Assembly: GCA_964535735.1 (NCBI GenBank)
Contig: CAZHTM010000008.1
Span: 14,056-78,055, forward strand
Length of the DNA stretch: 64,000 nt
DNA from: J089 sp964535735
GTDB lineage: Bacteria; Fidelibacterota; Marinisomatia; Marinisomatales; J089
Direction: 5' to 3'
Under the pieces are notes generated by a model. The model did not search any database. It saw only the letters and a program-made list of their open reading frames with translations, and had not been told where the DNA came from. The translations under genes were made by a program, and so were the position numbers. Positions 10,019-18,811 of this stretch are shown piece after piece (position 1 is the first letter of the stretch; every line of letters starts with the position of its first letter).

Positions 10019-11200
10019 ATGGTATTAACACCTGTCTGGGTTCTGCTGCTGATCTGTTTGGTCTTGTGTACCGTAGGATGGCTTGAATACCGGAATCATC
10101 AGGCCATATTGGCTTCGATTCCATTACGTATTCACGTTAATGGAACTCGGGGGAAATCCAGTGTTACCCGCCTCATCGCTGCTGGATTGCGGGCCGGTGG
10201 TTTAAAAACATTCGCCAAGGTCACCGGAACAGCTCCACGCGTTATCGATGATCAGGGGCGGGATCGGGTGATTCATCGTCTCCGCGGAGCTTCCATTGGT
10301 GAACAAATAAGAATTTTACGATATTTTGCGGCAGAAAAACCCGATGCGGTGGTGATCGAATGCATGGCCGTTCAACCACAATATCAATGGCTCGCCGAAC
10401 AAAAAATGGTCCGTTCTCATATTGGTGTAATCACCAATTCCCGCCCGGATCACCTGGAAGAAATGGGTCCTACTCTGGAAGATGTAACACGGAGTTTGTG
10501 TAATACCATTCCTTTTGATGCGCGGTTTTTTACTGCGGAGTTGGAGCAAAATACTATCATGGACCGGATCGCGCGAAAGCGGAATACTGAATTCAACCTG
10601 GTGCATGAAAACAACTTCGACCATGATGTGTTACAAGAATTCGCCTATGTAGAACATCCCCAAAATGTGGCCTTGGCGTTGGAGGTGTGTGAGGCAGCCG
10701 GTGTTCCGAAGGATAAAGCTTTATCCGGGATGACTAAAGTAAAACCTGATATGGGATCCCTTCAGGTTTGGCGGTTAAATATCCGGGAACATCCTTTCCT
10801 GTTTGTGAATGGTATGGCAGCCAACGATCCGGTTTCAACCTATCAGATTTGGAAAATGGTCATCAATCGGTATCCCGTGAATGGGGATTTTTGTATTTTT
10901 CTCAATACTCGTGATGATCGTCGGTCTCGTAGTTTCCAGCTTTTGGAAATGATTTATGAAAATATCAAACCCCAGCATTTGTTGATCCGTGGAGCGAATC
11001 TTGATGGGGCATTAAAACTCATTGAACACTTAGAACCGGGTTTAGTACCTATAATATTTGACCACGAAGCGTCTGATGAAGAGGTCATTCAGGCAATTCT
11101 TGATATCCCCGATGATTCGCTGATTTACGCTGTTGGGAATCAAGTGGGAGCTGGTCAGCGCTTTCTGGAATCCTTAAAACCTTACCGAATTCATGACTGA
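10019..11200 (+). CDS. pgsB: Poly-gamma-glutamate synthase-type ligase PgsB/CapB
   Basis: An ATP-dependent amide ligase of the Mur-ligase/CapB family, which polymerises glutamate through gamma-amide bonds at the membrane. An N-terminal membrane segment (about 1-20) is followed by the P-loop GTRGKSS at residues 42-48 and the conserved region VVIECMAVQPQYQWLAE. NSRPDHLEEMG and FLNTRDDRRSRS are further conserved blocks. Its 393 aa match PgsB. The stop overlaps pgsC by 8 nt (ATGACTGA). The gene starts 38 nt after the C25 gene, so co-transcription with it is possible. The true polymer cannot be read from sequence; glutamate is assumed from the family. Confidence 0.93.
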   Translation: MVLTPVWVLLLICLVLCTVGWLEYRNHQAILASIPLRIHVNGTRGKSSVTRLIAAGLRAGGLKTFAKVTGTAPRVIDDQGRDRVIHRLRGASIGEQIRILRYFAAEKPDAVVIECMAVQPQYQWLAEQKMVRSHIGVITNSRPDHLEEMGPTLEDVTRSLCNTIPFDARFFTAELEQNTIMDRIARKRNTEFNLVHENNFDHDVLQEFAYVEHPQNVALALEVCEAAGVPKDKALSGMTKVKPDMGSLQVWRLNIREHPFLFVNGMAANDPVSTYQIWKMVINRYPVNGDFCIFLNTRDDRRSRSFQLLEMIYENIKPQHLLIRGANLDGALKLIEHLEPGLVPIIFDHEASDEEVIQAILDIPDDSLIYAVGNQVGAGQRFLESLKPYRIHD

Positions 11201-11636
11201 AATTACCATTGGACTGGGAATCGCGCTTAGTTTGATCCTCTCGGAAGCATTAGGGGTCACCGCGGGAGGAATTATTGTACCCGGTTATATCGCTTTATAC
11301 ATGCATCAACCAATTCAAGTAGTCATTACATTACTTGCGGGAATTATCGTTTTGGGTATAGTGCGATTACTAAGTCGGTTTATGTTTATTTATGGCAAGC
11401 GTCGGATGGTGCTATGCATCATTCTGGGCTTTATTCTTGGGTATGTCAGCCGTAACGTATTGTATTCACCAGTGGATACTGTGTCCTTGGCAGTTATCGG
11501 CAACATTATTCCCGGTTTAATCGCCAACTGGATGGATCGGCAAGGAGTAGTGAAAACGATTTCAGCCATATTGATTACGGCGGTGATTGTGCAATTGACT
11601 GTGATGCTAATTTCAGGAGGTGAAATCCTTGTCTGA
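11193..11636 (+). CDS. pgsC: Poly-gamma-glutamate biosynthesis membrane protein PgsC/CapC
   Basis: A small integral membrane protein (147 aa, the family norm) that forms the synthase with PgsB. It has four to five hydrophobic segments. The N-terminal EALGVTAGGIIVPGYIALY block is characteristic of CapC/PgsC. It overlaps pgsB upstream. Downstream it runs into the AGGAGG ribosome-binding site of pgsW, so all three genes should be translated from one message. No PgsA/CapA-type metallophosphatase-like gene is seen next to it, unlike the Bacillus operon. Confidence 0.92.
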   Translation: MTEITIGLGIALSLILSEALGVTAGGIIVPGYIALYMHQPIQVVITLLAGIIVLGIVRLLSRFMFIYGKRRMVLCIILGFILGYVSRNVLYSPVDTVSLAVIGNIIPGLIANWMDRQGVVKTISAILITAVIVQLTVMLISGGEILV

Positions 11637-12780
11637 TCAAGATCTACGAGTCTTCATCCCCAGTATTCAGCGGACATGGGTTTTGGTTGTCATCGCCGTA
11701 GTTAGCGTCATTTGCTTCACGATTGCGTCCAAAATGAAGACCCAAATAATCTCCCATGCGTTTGATCAGAAGATTGAAGCCGCGGAAACCATGGCGGCGG
11801 CGATGGACTACCTAAAGCAGGATCGTCTCCATGCCGGGCAGATCATCGACATTGAAAATGATCCCAATGAAACCGGGTTAGTGGGATCTCAATTCAGTTT
11901 GATAACCACGGATGAAGGAGATCTGGATTCAAAACTCACCACATTGGACCCCAATTTTGCAGCAGCGTTGGTTGAACTTTATTCCCGCCTGAATTTAGGT
12001 CCCGGTGACACCATTGCGGTGATGGTTACGGGTTCCATGCCCGGCGGTAATATGGCGGCGTTGATTGCGGCCAAGGTAATGGGCATTACACCAGTGGTAA
12101 TCACATCAGTAGGCGCATCGCAATGGGGCGCTAATATACCGGGATTTACCTGGTTGGACTTGGAAGCCAAGCTATACGACGCCGGTTTTATTACTACTCG
12201 ATCTATTGCCGCTAGTATTGGGGGACGGAATGATCAGGGACGATTGCTCAGTCCTCGCGGGCGAAACATCATCAAAAAAACCATTCAGGATTATCATCTT
12301 CATTTGATACATCACGAATCTTTACAGGATAATATTGAAGAACGGCTTCAACTATTGGATTCAATATTACCCTTGTCTCACTATGCTGCACTGGTGAATG
12401 TCGGAGGTGGGGTAGCTAGTCTGGGGACCAATTTGAATCCAAAATTAATCCCACCGGGAATTGTCCACCGTTCCTTACTTCAATCGATTTCCCGTTCCGA
12501 TGGAATCAAGGGAGTTGTTACCCGTTTTGCTGAAAAGGATGTGCCCTTCATTCATATATTAAATATTCGGAAATTGACTGAAGAATTAAAAATGCCGTTT
12601 GCGCCAATTCCATTACCTGAAATCGGGACCGGCCAACTCTATGCAGAAACCCGGTATAACATTTGGGCCACCCTGATTGCGCTGGTTATTGTCGTTGGGA
12701 TGGTCTATGGGATAGGATATCGTAGTCATCAACAAATTCGCCAGAGGATGGAACAACATGAACCGGATTCGGTCCTTTAA
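11629..12780 (+). CDS. pgsW: Poly-gamma-glutamate system membrane-anchored protein (PgsW-type)
   Basis: The product resembles the 'poly-gamma-glutamate system protein' (PgsW-type) that accompanies PgsB/PgsC in many non-Bacillus genomes; its molecular role is not established. I prefer TTG 11629 because a strong AGGAGG (11615-11620) lies 8 nt upstream. GTG 11620 overlaps that site and is less likely. One membrane segment lies near residues 12-30 and another near 347-365, with a large extracytoplasmic domain between. That domain contains the small-residue-rich stretch VTGSMPGGNMAALIAAKVMG and the block ITSVGASQWGANIPGFTW. The stop overlaps the next gene by 23 nt. Confidence 0.85.
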   Translation: MSDQDLRVFIPSIQRTWVLVVIAVVSVICFTIASKMKTQIISHAFDQKIEAAETMAAAMDYLKQDRLHAGQIIDIENDPNETGLVGSQFSLITTDEGDLDSKLTTLDPNFAAALVELYSRLNLGPGDTIAVMVTGSMPGGNMAALIAAKVMGITPVVITSVGASQWGANIPGFTWLDLEAKLYDAGFITTRSIAASIGGRNDQGRLLSPRGRNIIKKTIQDYHLHLIHHESLQDNIEERLQLLDSILPLSHYAALVNVGGGVASLGTNLNPKLIPPGIVHRSLLQSISRSDGIKGVVTRFAEKDVPFIHILNIRKLTEELKMPFAPIPLPEIGTGQLYAETRYNIWATLIALVIVVGMVYGIGYRSHQQIRQRMEQHEPDSVL

Positions 12781-13645
12781 CGTTATCACCTTCATATTTC
12801 TTGGTTGTCTTGTTTTTCCGCAAATCGTAATTGGGAAACTGGAAAAACCGATCTCCGGTGGTGATCAAAAAGAAATACTCTTAATTAATGGAAAGCGGAG
12901 GTTGTACTACAATGTGTCCGATCAGGGATTGCGCTATAGTCTGACGGGTCCAACACGAATTGAGATTATTTCCCGATATTCCTCACCTCGAAAAACCAGA
13001 AAAGCTATAACCTTTGACTTTACGATTGTCTTGGATAAAACTGATACGATTCAGGTGCATCATCGCTATCAAATAAGCAAGTCGATTCGATCGGTTCAAC
13101 ATGCGAACGCCTATTTTACCCATTCGGGAAATGATTATCTCAACTTAGGACCTGGTCGCCATGAGATTGAAATTCTACCGGTGCCGAAGATGAAACGTCC
13201 GGCTCTAGTACGAGTGGTTACGAAAGAATTCAGCCGATCCTATTCGGAGAAGACCTGGCTGACACCCACCACGTCGCCGCCACCGGTTACGGTAGTCACC
13301 CAGTCCTCACGATTGGATTATTTTGAAGCATCTCATGCCATTCCATTACAGGTAACAGTGCAAGGGGAACGGACCTTGAAAATCATTAGTCGATTGGAGT
13401 TCGAACCCTGGATGGGAACCGAAGAATTGTACCGAATCCAAATTCGGGAAGGGAAGAAGATCCTTGGCACGTTTTTCTTTTCCACAGAGCGCTCAACGGA
13501 AGCCGTGGCCGAATCCCGCGCAGAAATTGTTCCGGCGAAATGGCGTACTTGCGAAGTAAACGTTCCTGAGGGTGTCTATACTTATGAAGTGACGGTTTTA
13601 GAAAAGGATCGCAAGGTTTTACTGCGATTCATGGAATATAAATGA
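12758..13645 (+). CDS. Exported protein with duplicated beta-rich domain, pgs-linked, function unknown
   Basis: I do not recognise this 295-aa protein. A signal peptide (about 1-25, FNVITFIFLGCLVFPQ) predicts export. The mature part appears to be two copies of one beta-sandwich-like domain. GPTRIEIISR in the first half matches GERTLKIISR in the second, and LGPGRHEIEILP matches VPEGVYTYEVTV. The start lies inside pgsW (23-nt overlap) and the end overlaps the next gene by ATGA, so it is firmly part of the pgs unit. Inference: a periplasmic partner linking the inner-membrane synthase to the outer-membrane protein encoded next. No catalytic motif is visible. Confidence 0.75.
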   Translation: MNRIRSFNVITFIFLGCLVFPQIVIGKLEKPISGGDQKEILLINGKRRLYYNVSDQGLRYSLTGPTRIEIISRYSSPRKTRKAITFDFTIVLDKTDTIQVHHRYQISKSIRSVQHANAYFTHSGNDYLNLGPGRHEIEILPVPKMKRPALVRVVTKEFSRSYSEKTWLTPTTSPPPVTVVTQSSRLDYFEASHAIPLQVTVQGERTLKIISRLEFEPWMGTEELYRIQIREGKKILGTFFFSTERSTEAVAESRAEIVPAKWRTCEVNVPEGVYTYEVTVLEKDRKVLLRFMEYK

Positions 13646-14673
13646 TTCGAATACTGAGCATTGCAGGATTGTTTATCGCGACAATTCAGGGCGCTATTCC
13701 TGTCTCATCCTGGGACGTGCATATTCGCAGTGGTTATGATAGCAACGTATTGCGACTATCCTTTGTAGATCAAGAGGACGCGGCAATTGATCGCGACTTA
13801 CTGGGGCGGATGGAGACGTTTGATTCTGCGTTTTTACGAGTAGGTGGTTCGGTGGATTTTCTCAGACGGTTTCAGAAAGAAAATCAAATTTTACGCCAGA
13901 AGGTAAGCCTAAATGCCACGTCCTACCTTCAATCGCCGGACCGTAAGTACCTAAGTGGAGGATGGTCCCTGGATTATTCCTGGGGTCCATATCGGCATTT
14001 AAAACTAAAAATGAGTCTATTAAACCGATATTACCTGAGAGATTACTTGAATCGTGATGTCTCTGCCGATCAACAAGCGGCCTGCTATTTTACCGACTTA
14101 GATCATCAATTGGCGCTATCCCTTCCAGTGGCTTGGAGAACCTGGTTTCAGATTGACGTAGGTCAATTGCAACGGTATTACCCTGATCCATTTGCGGAAT
14201 TCAGTTTGGATATCCGCTATCTGGGTATTCAACTGTCGCGGGATTTTTCTCGTAAGCTACGCTTGTCAACATACATACGATTCAATTGGGCGAATAATAT
14301 CACTTTTCAACAAACCGCTAGAGCCAGTGATTTGGATCGTTCATACAATTCTATGGATATGGAAGTCCCTTTGCGCCTGCGCCTTAAACGATCCGTCATT
14401 CGGGAGATTGGTTTTTCCCAAAAAACAGAATGGCGGTATTATGAAGCCGAAAATTTCCAGGACCCTTTGCATGCTGGCCGTAGTCATGTAGATACCCAAT
14501 GGAATACGTGGTTGAAGGGACACCTGGCGGATAACCTGACGATTAAATTAAATCTTCGTTACCGAATACGTAAAACTGATTCTGAATTCAGTTGGGTGCG
14601 GGACTTGAAATCATTCCATCAATTCCAAACCTGGATCGAAATTACCCGAGATTTTGAACCGGGATGGAATTAA
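13642..14673 (+). CDS. Probable outer-membrane beta-barrel protein at the end of the pgs cluster
   Basis: A 343-aa protein with a signal peptide (about 1-18, LSIAGLFIATIQGA). The mature N-terminus has the GYDSNVLR motif common at the start of outer-membrane beta-barrels of exporter and porin type. The rest alternates amphipathic beta-strands with short turns and has many Tyr/Trp/Arg residues (LKLKMSLLNRYYLRDYL, LRLSTYIRFNWANN). It ends WIEITRDFEPGWN rather than in a typical final Phe strand. The start overlaps the previous gene (ATGA at 13642). Inference: an outer-membrane channel or anchor for the polymer made by PgsBC. No homologue can be named. Confidence 0.7.
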   Translation: MIRILSIAGLFIATIQGAIPVSSWDVHIRSGYDSNVLRLSFVDQEDAAIDRDLLGRMETFDSAFLRVGGSVDFLRRFQKENQILRQKVSLNATSYLQSPDRKYLSGGWSLDYSWGPYRHLKLKMSLLNRYYLRDYLNRDVSADQQAACYFTDLDHQLALSLPVAWRTWFQIDVGQLQRYYPDPFAEFSLDIRYLGIQLSRDFSRKLRLSTYIRFNWANNITFQQTARASDLDRSYNSMDMEVPLRLRLKRSVIREIGFSQKTEWRYYEAENFQDPLHAGRSHVDTQWNTWLKGHLADNLTIKLNLRYRIRKTDSEFSWVRDLKSFHQFQTWIEITRDFEPGWN

Positions 14674-14722
14674 ACTTTATAATCGTAAAACCTCACAAAT
14701 TCTTAAACCAATGCTTTTATCC

Positions 14723-15781
14723 ATGCGTCTTAAAAAACAAGCTTTGATCTCCGGCGGAATCCTACTCTTGGTCCTCGGCATCTCCGGCTGCCTTAAACCA
14801 CCTACGGAAAAGGTCGTAAACCTGTCCGAAATCACCACCCTGAATACCATCGGTTATTGTCGTGATGTGGTGGTAAGGGATACACTGGCAATTGTGGCTG
14901 CTGATCAGGCCGGCATTGAAATCTGGGATCTGGGAGAAATCATTTCCGGAATAAAGTCCCCAACAATGTTGACCCGCATCGATTCAATTTCCCCCACAAA
15001 GCAGTTTGACAATGTGTTTCGGGTGAATTATTCCCCAAGGCATAAACGTCTATTTGGTGTAGAGAGAAATTCGAAAGTGTTTCCCATGACTGTTGTCAGG
15101 TATGATAGTCTGATCATCGATCTGGAAACCATGAGCTCCTACACCGAAGATTTCCTTGTGTTGGATGCGGATACACCAGGAATTCCGGATTCCACCTATA
15201 TTCTCATTGCAGCGGATCGAGATGACGGACTTAAGGTACAATCCTTCGACTATACCAATTTCTTTGGAGTTTGGGGTTGGTATGAAAGTGGATTCCTCAG
15301 CGCCGAAATTTCTTCGTTAGGTCGGCCCTACGCCGTGGATTACGATTCTGGTATAGTAGCTATGGCCACTGGCCAAACGGGAGTCACCCTTTATAATCTT
15401 GATTTAGCCGACCAAACAATCACGGAGAGTCACAAGCTGGATACGCCCTATACGGCGATGGATGTCCTTTTACAATTCCCATATCTCTATGTCGCCACCG
15501 ATGATGGTGGTTTATTTATCTATGATTTATCCAGCGGAGAGCCACTTCAGATTGCCCATGTGGCCGATCAACTTGGAGTGGAAAGTATTGCTATTGATCA
15601 AGAATGGATGGTGCTTTCCCTAAACGCTAAAGGTGTGGCAATCTATGATATTCAGAATCCGGAGAAACCGGAATCCAGGGGTATCTATGATATCGGCTAT
15701 ACTTACAATTGTACCTTCGCCAACCACTATTTACTGGCTTCAACCCGGGAAGGGTTGAAAGTGCTAACGCTTACGGAGTGA
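14723..15781 (+). CDS. Lipoprotein with LVIVD-type beta-propeller repeats
   Basis: The chosen ATG 14723 gives a classic lipoprotein signal (MRLKKQALISGG, lipobox GISGC). ATG 14711 is an in-frame alternative, and no clear ribosome-binding site decides between them. The mature protein has repeats of the type GYCRDVVVRDTLAIVAADQAGIEIWDL, PYAVDYDSGIVAMATGQTGVTLYNL, PYLYVATDDGGLFIYDL and EWMVLSLNAKGVAIYDI. These match the LVIVD/YncE-like propeller repeats of surface proteins in Bacteroidetes and Marinimicrobia. It probably sits in the outer membrane as a binding or scaffold protein. It follows the pgs cluster; a role there is unproven. Confidence 0.8.
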   Translation: MRLKKQALISGGILLLVLGISGCLKPPTEKVVNLSEITTLNTIGYCRDVVVRDTLAIVAADQAGIEIWDLGEIISGIKSPTMLTRIDSISPTKQFDNVFRVNYSPRHKRLFGVERNSKVFPMTVVRYDSLIIDLETMSSYTEDFLVLDADTPGIPDSTYILIAADRDDGLKVQSFDYTNFFGVWGWYESGFLSAEISSLGRPYAVDYDSGIVAMATGQTGVTLYNLDLADQTITESHKLDTPYTAMDVLLQFPYLYVATDDGGLFIYDLSSGEPLQIAHVADQLGVESIAIDQEWMVLSLNAKGVAIYDIQNPEKPESRGIYDIGYTYNCTFANHYLLASTREGLKVLTLTE

Positions 15782-15786
15782 TTTTC

Positions 15787-18700
15787 ATGAACGCAATTCG
15801 ATTCTCAAAACTTTTCCTGCCGGTGCTTTTGTTTCCCCTTTTAATAGCGGGGGATCTGTGGAATAACTCAAATGGTGCGCCTATTCGCCAGGGTATTTTT
15901 GTTGAATGGCAACGAACCGTTTGTCCAGGTCTCGATGGAAATTGGATCGTTATCTGGTCTGATACTCGTTTCGGAAGTCGCAATATTTTTGCACAGAAGA
16001 TTAGTCCTGATGGTGCCACACTTTGGCAAACAGGTGGTGTTTCAGTCACAAACCTACCAGGGCGGCAAGAAGATCCGGTGGCCATTGAAGATGGACAGGG
16101 CGGAGCTTTCATCTGTTGGGTGGACTATCGCTATGATGAAGACGGCGACATTTTTTACCAACATATCAATGCCGATGGACAGATTTTACTAGACTCTTTG
16201 GGCGTAGCGCTCTGCCAACAGTCAGGACTTCAGAAGACGATTTCCATGTGTACTGACAGCGCCGGTGGTGTCTTTGTCTCATGGCAGGATGGAAGAAACG
16301 GCGTCGATCAAGACATTTACGGCACCCATATCAGTTCTATGGATGACGTCGTCAATCCCGGAACCGGTGTGGCCATTATTTCCCAGAATGGAGATCAATT
16401 TTCGAAGAGCATTGAATATGGGGGCGACCAGCAGGCACTAATTGTCTGGACTGACAGTCGGGCAGGCGCTGATCTGGATATTTATCTCCAAAAACTCAAT
16501 GCAGATATGACCACGATTTTTCCCGCCGCAGGATTGGCGTTATCTGCTACCGATAATTTGGAGAGCAAACCGCGAACCACCTTTGTCCATGGGGATACGT
16601 CTATTGTCGTCTGGCAATCCGGAGATACGGATTCGAAAATCTGGTACCAATTTGTGAATTCCTCTGGACTTCTGGGTACCGCCGCAGAGGTCTGTTCCTT
16701 TGACTCGGTTCAATCGGATGCCAGGGTAAAAAGGAATGACGCCGGTGAGGTGGCCGTATTGTGGAAAGATTTTCGTTTCGATCCAGTGGACGGCGATATC
16801 TATGTACAGCGTATCAATCCCGATGGGACCTTGAGTTGGACTGCAGACGGACTAAGTGTGGATGTCAGCCCATTAAAGAAAGGATTTCCACGTCTTATCG
16901 AAGATAGTCAGGGTGGTGTTATGGTGGCCTGGGAACGAGGATCTTTTCCGGAAGTCAATGTGGTTGCCAATTATATTTCCGCCGATGGAATCGTGACCTT
17001 TTCCGACACTGGACAGGTTATTGCCGGAGTTTCAGGTTATCAATTCGGCCCGATTCTAGGACTGGGAACTAATGGCTCTTTCTTTATTGCCTATGCTAAT
17101 CAGGGGAGTGGCAGCATTGATCTTACGATTCAGGCTGTGGATACGACAGGGCAAGTTCTGTATGATTCTACTGGAGTTGTAGTTCGTGACGGTCTGGATG
17201 GCCACGTCAAATATGTGTTTGGACTCTCCGATAGTGATTCCCTTATTCTCACGTGGGAAGATAACCGTCAAGGACGTATAATATATGGAACACGTGTTGA
17301 GACGGGAGGCGCGAACCCCACCTTGAATGGGATGCCATTGACCACACATCCTTCCGTGTCAGAAGATGTGGTTACAGAACCGGTTTCAGTCCGGGGAAAT
17401 GATGGAATCTATATTGCTACGTTTGACGCTGCATCTGGCACCAAATTAATCCGGCTGAATAAGGTGTCAACACAGTTACATCAGATGTGGCCTTCAGAAG
17501 GAATTCTGGTAAATGGAACTCAGGCTGATCAACGTCGACCGGTCCTAATTCCGTTGGGTACAGGGGTGTTGTGCTTTTGGTCAGAAATACGGAATGCTAT
17601 CGATTTCGATATTTATTTTCAGGTTTTTGATGCCGACGGGAATAAAACCGGACCGGACACAGGAACACCGCTAGTGGAGACCTATTTTCTGGATGAATAT
17701 GTGGAATGGGCCGCATTGACACCCGATGGAAATATTCTGATTTTTTGGAAGGAGGATTCCTGGGGCGCTGGTGTTTTGAAATACACGAAAATCTCTCAAA
17801 CAGGACAACCTGCCTTTGGATGGCCTCCTACCGGATACACGTTGGCCGGTCCCATGGGCGATCCGGGAAAACTGTTGGGTAAGGTCATTTCTGCTGATAC
17901 GGGCGTCATGGTTGTCTGGGAAGAAACTCGGGATAATGCGAAAGATATTTATGCCCAAATCCTTTCTTGGGATGGTGATGTTTTACTGGGCTCCGCAGGT
18001 ATTCCTCTGACGGAAGCTCCCAATGATCAAACCAACCCTTCGTTTGATATCAATGTAGACATGGGAACAGCATTGGTTGTCTGGGAAGATTTTCGTGATG
18101 GAATGGATTTCAATCTCTTTGGGCAATTACTGGATATTCAGGCGTATGCATTGGTGGATACAAATGTCGTGATCTGCAACGCGAGTCAATACCAGCTTCG
18201 CCCTTATGTTAGTGCTTTGGATGAGTTTGGGTATGGAATCGTCTGGGAAGATGAGCGAGGGAGCCTGGTGGAAGACCCAGTGCTAACGGGAGGCATGGAT
18301 GTTTACATGAATGGTTTTACCGATCATGTTTTGTTTGATCTGGGAGGCATTCCTGTTGCTCAGGAATATCATGACCAAAAGGAACCGCAGATATTCCGGC
18401 TCAATCATGATGAGTATTTGATTTCATGGCTGGATCTCCGCAGCTCCGGAAAAGCCGATCTTGTCAATTTGTATGGTACAGTGCTCCAACGAACGGACCT
18501 ACTTGAAACAACGCCTTCTCAGACCCTTCCCAACGAATTTCGCGTTCATCCCGCCTATCCCAATCCATTTAATGGCGAGGTGTCCATTCAAATCGAACTT
18601 CCCGAAATTCAACCAATCTATTTTTCTATATTCACGTTAACCGGCGCCAAAGTTTACCAATCCATAAGTGTGCCCACACAGGCGGGGCAGGTCCAACTGC

Positions 18701-18810
18701 ATTGGAATGGAAAAACACTGCTTGGTGAACCACTTCCAAGTGGAATTTATCTTTATCAAATTCGTTTAGGGGATCGGACACTGGGCGGAAAAATGACGTT
18801 TTTGAAGTAG
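15787..18810 (+). CDS. Large secreted beta-propeller protein with T9SS C-terminal sorting domain
   Basis: Start ATG 15787 has GGAG 8 nt upstream and begins a signal peptide (MNAIRFSKLFLPVLLFPLLIAG). The roughly 1007-aa product consists mainly of short repeats with the core pattern (V/I)xWxDxRxGxxDIYxQ. I count about 16 copies, 14 clear and 2 weaker, spaced about 50-65 residues apart, consistent with two propellers. The last 90 residues form a type A T9SS sorting domain (AYPNPFNGEVSIQIELP, then SGIYLYQIRLGD and a final KMTFLK). It should therefore be exported by the Por system and attached or released at the surface. No catalytic residues are recognised; a structural or binding role is likely. 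Confidence 0.85.
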   Translation: MNAIRFSKLFLPVLLFPLLIAGDLWNNSNGAPIRQGIFVEWQRTVCPGLDGNWIVIWSDTRFGSRNIFAQKISPDGATLWQTGGVSVTNLPGRQEDPVAIEDGQGGAFICWVDYRYDEDGDIFYQHINADGQILLDSLGVALCQQSGLQKTISMCTDSAGGVFVSWQDGRNGVDQDIYGTHISSMDDVVNPGTGVAIISQNGDQFSKSIEYGGDQQALIVWTDSRAGADLDIYLQKLNADMTTIFPAAGLALSATDNLESKPRTTFVHGDTSIVVWQSGDTDSKIWYQFVNSSGLLGTAAEVCSFDSVQSDARVKRNDAGEVAVLWKDFRFDPVDGDIYVQRINPDGTLSWTADGLSVDVSPLKKGFPRLIEDSQGGVMVAWERGSFPEVNVVANYISADGIVTFSDTGQVIAGVSGYQFGPILGLGTNGSFFIAYANQGSGSIDLTIQAVDTTGQVLYDSTGVVVRDGLDGHVKYVFGLSDSDSLILTWEDNRQGRIIYGTRVETGGANPTLNGMPLTTHPSVSEDVVTEPVSVRGNDGIYIATFDAASGTKLIRLNKVSTQLHQMWPSEGILVNGTQADQRRPVLIPLGTGVLCFWSEIRNAIDFDIYFQVFDADGNKTGPDTGTPLVETYFLDEYVEWAALTPDGNILIFWKEDSWGAGVLKYTKISQTGQPAFGWPPTGYTLAGPMGDPGKLLGKVISADTGVMVVWEETRDNAKDIYAQILSWDGDVLLGSAGIPLTEAPNDQTNPSFDINVDMGTALVVWEDFRDGMDFNLFGQLLDIQAYALVDTNVVICNASQYQLRPYVSALDEFGYGIVWEDERGSLVEDPVLTGGMDVYMNGFTDHVLFDLGGIPVAQEYHDQKEPQIFRLNHDEYLISWLDLRSSGKADLVNLYGTVLQRTDLLETTPSQTLPNEFRVHPAYPNPFNGEVSIQIELPEIQPIYFSIFTLTGAKVYQSISVPTQAGQVQLHWNGKTLLGEPLPSGIYLYQIRLGDRTLGGKMTFLK

Positions 18811-18811
18811 G

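Noticed and set aside
10316..10624. 102-codon minus-strand frame opposite pgsB
   Set aside because: pgsB is well supported by its P-loop and conserved blocks; the antisense frame shows no features.
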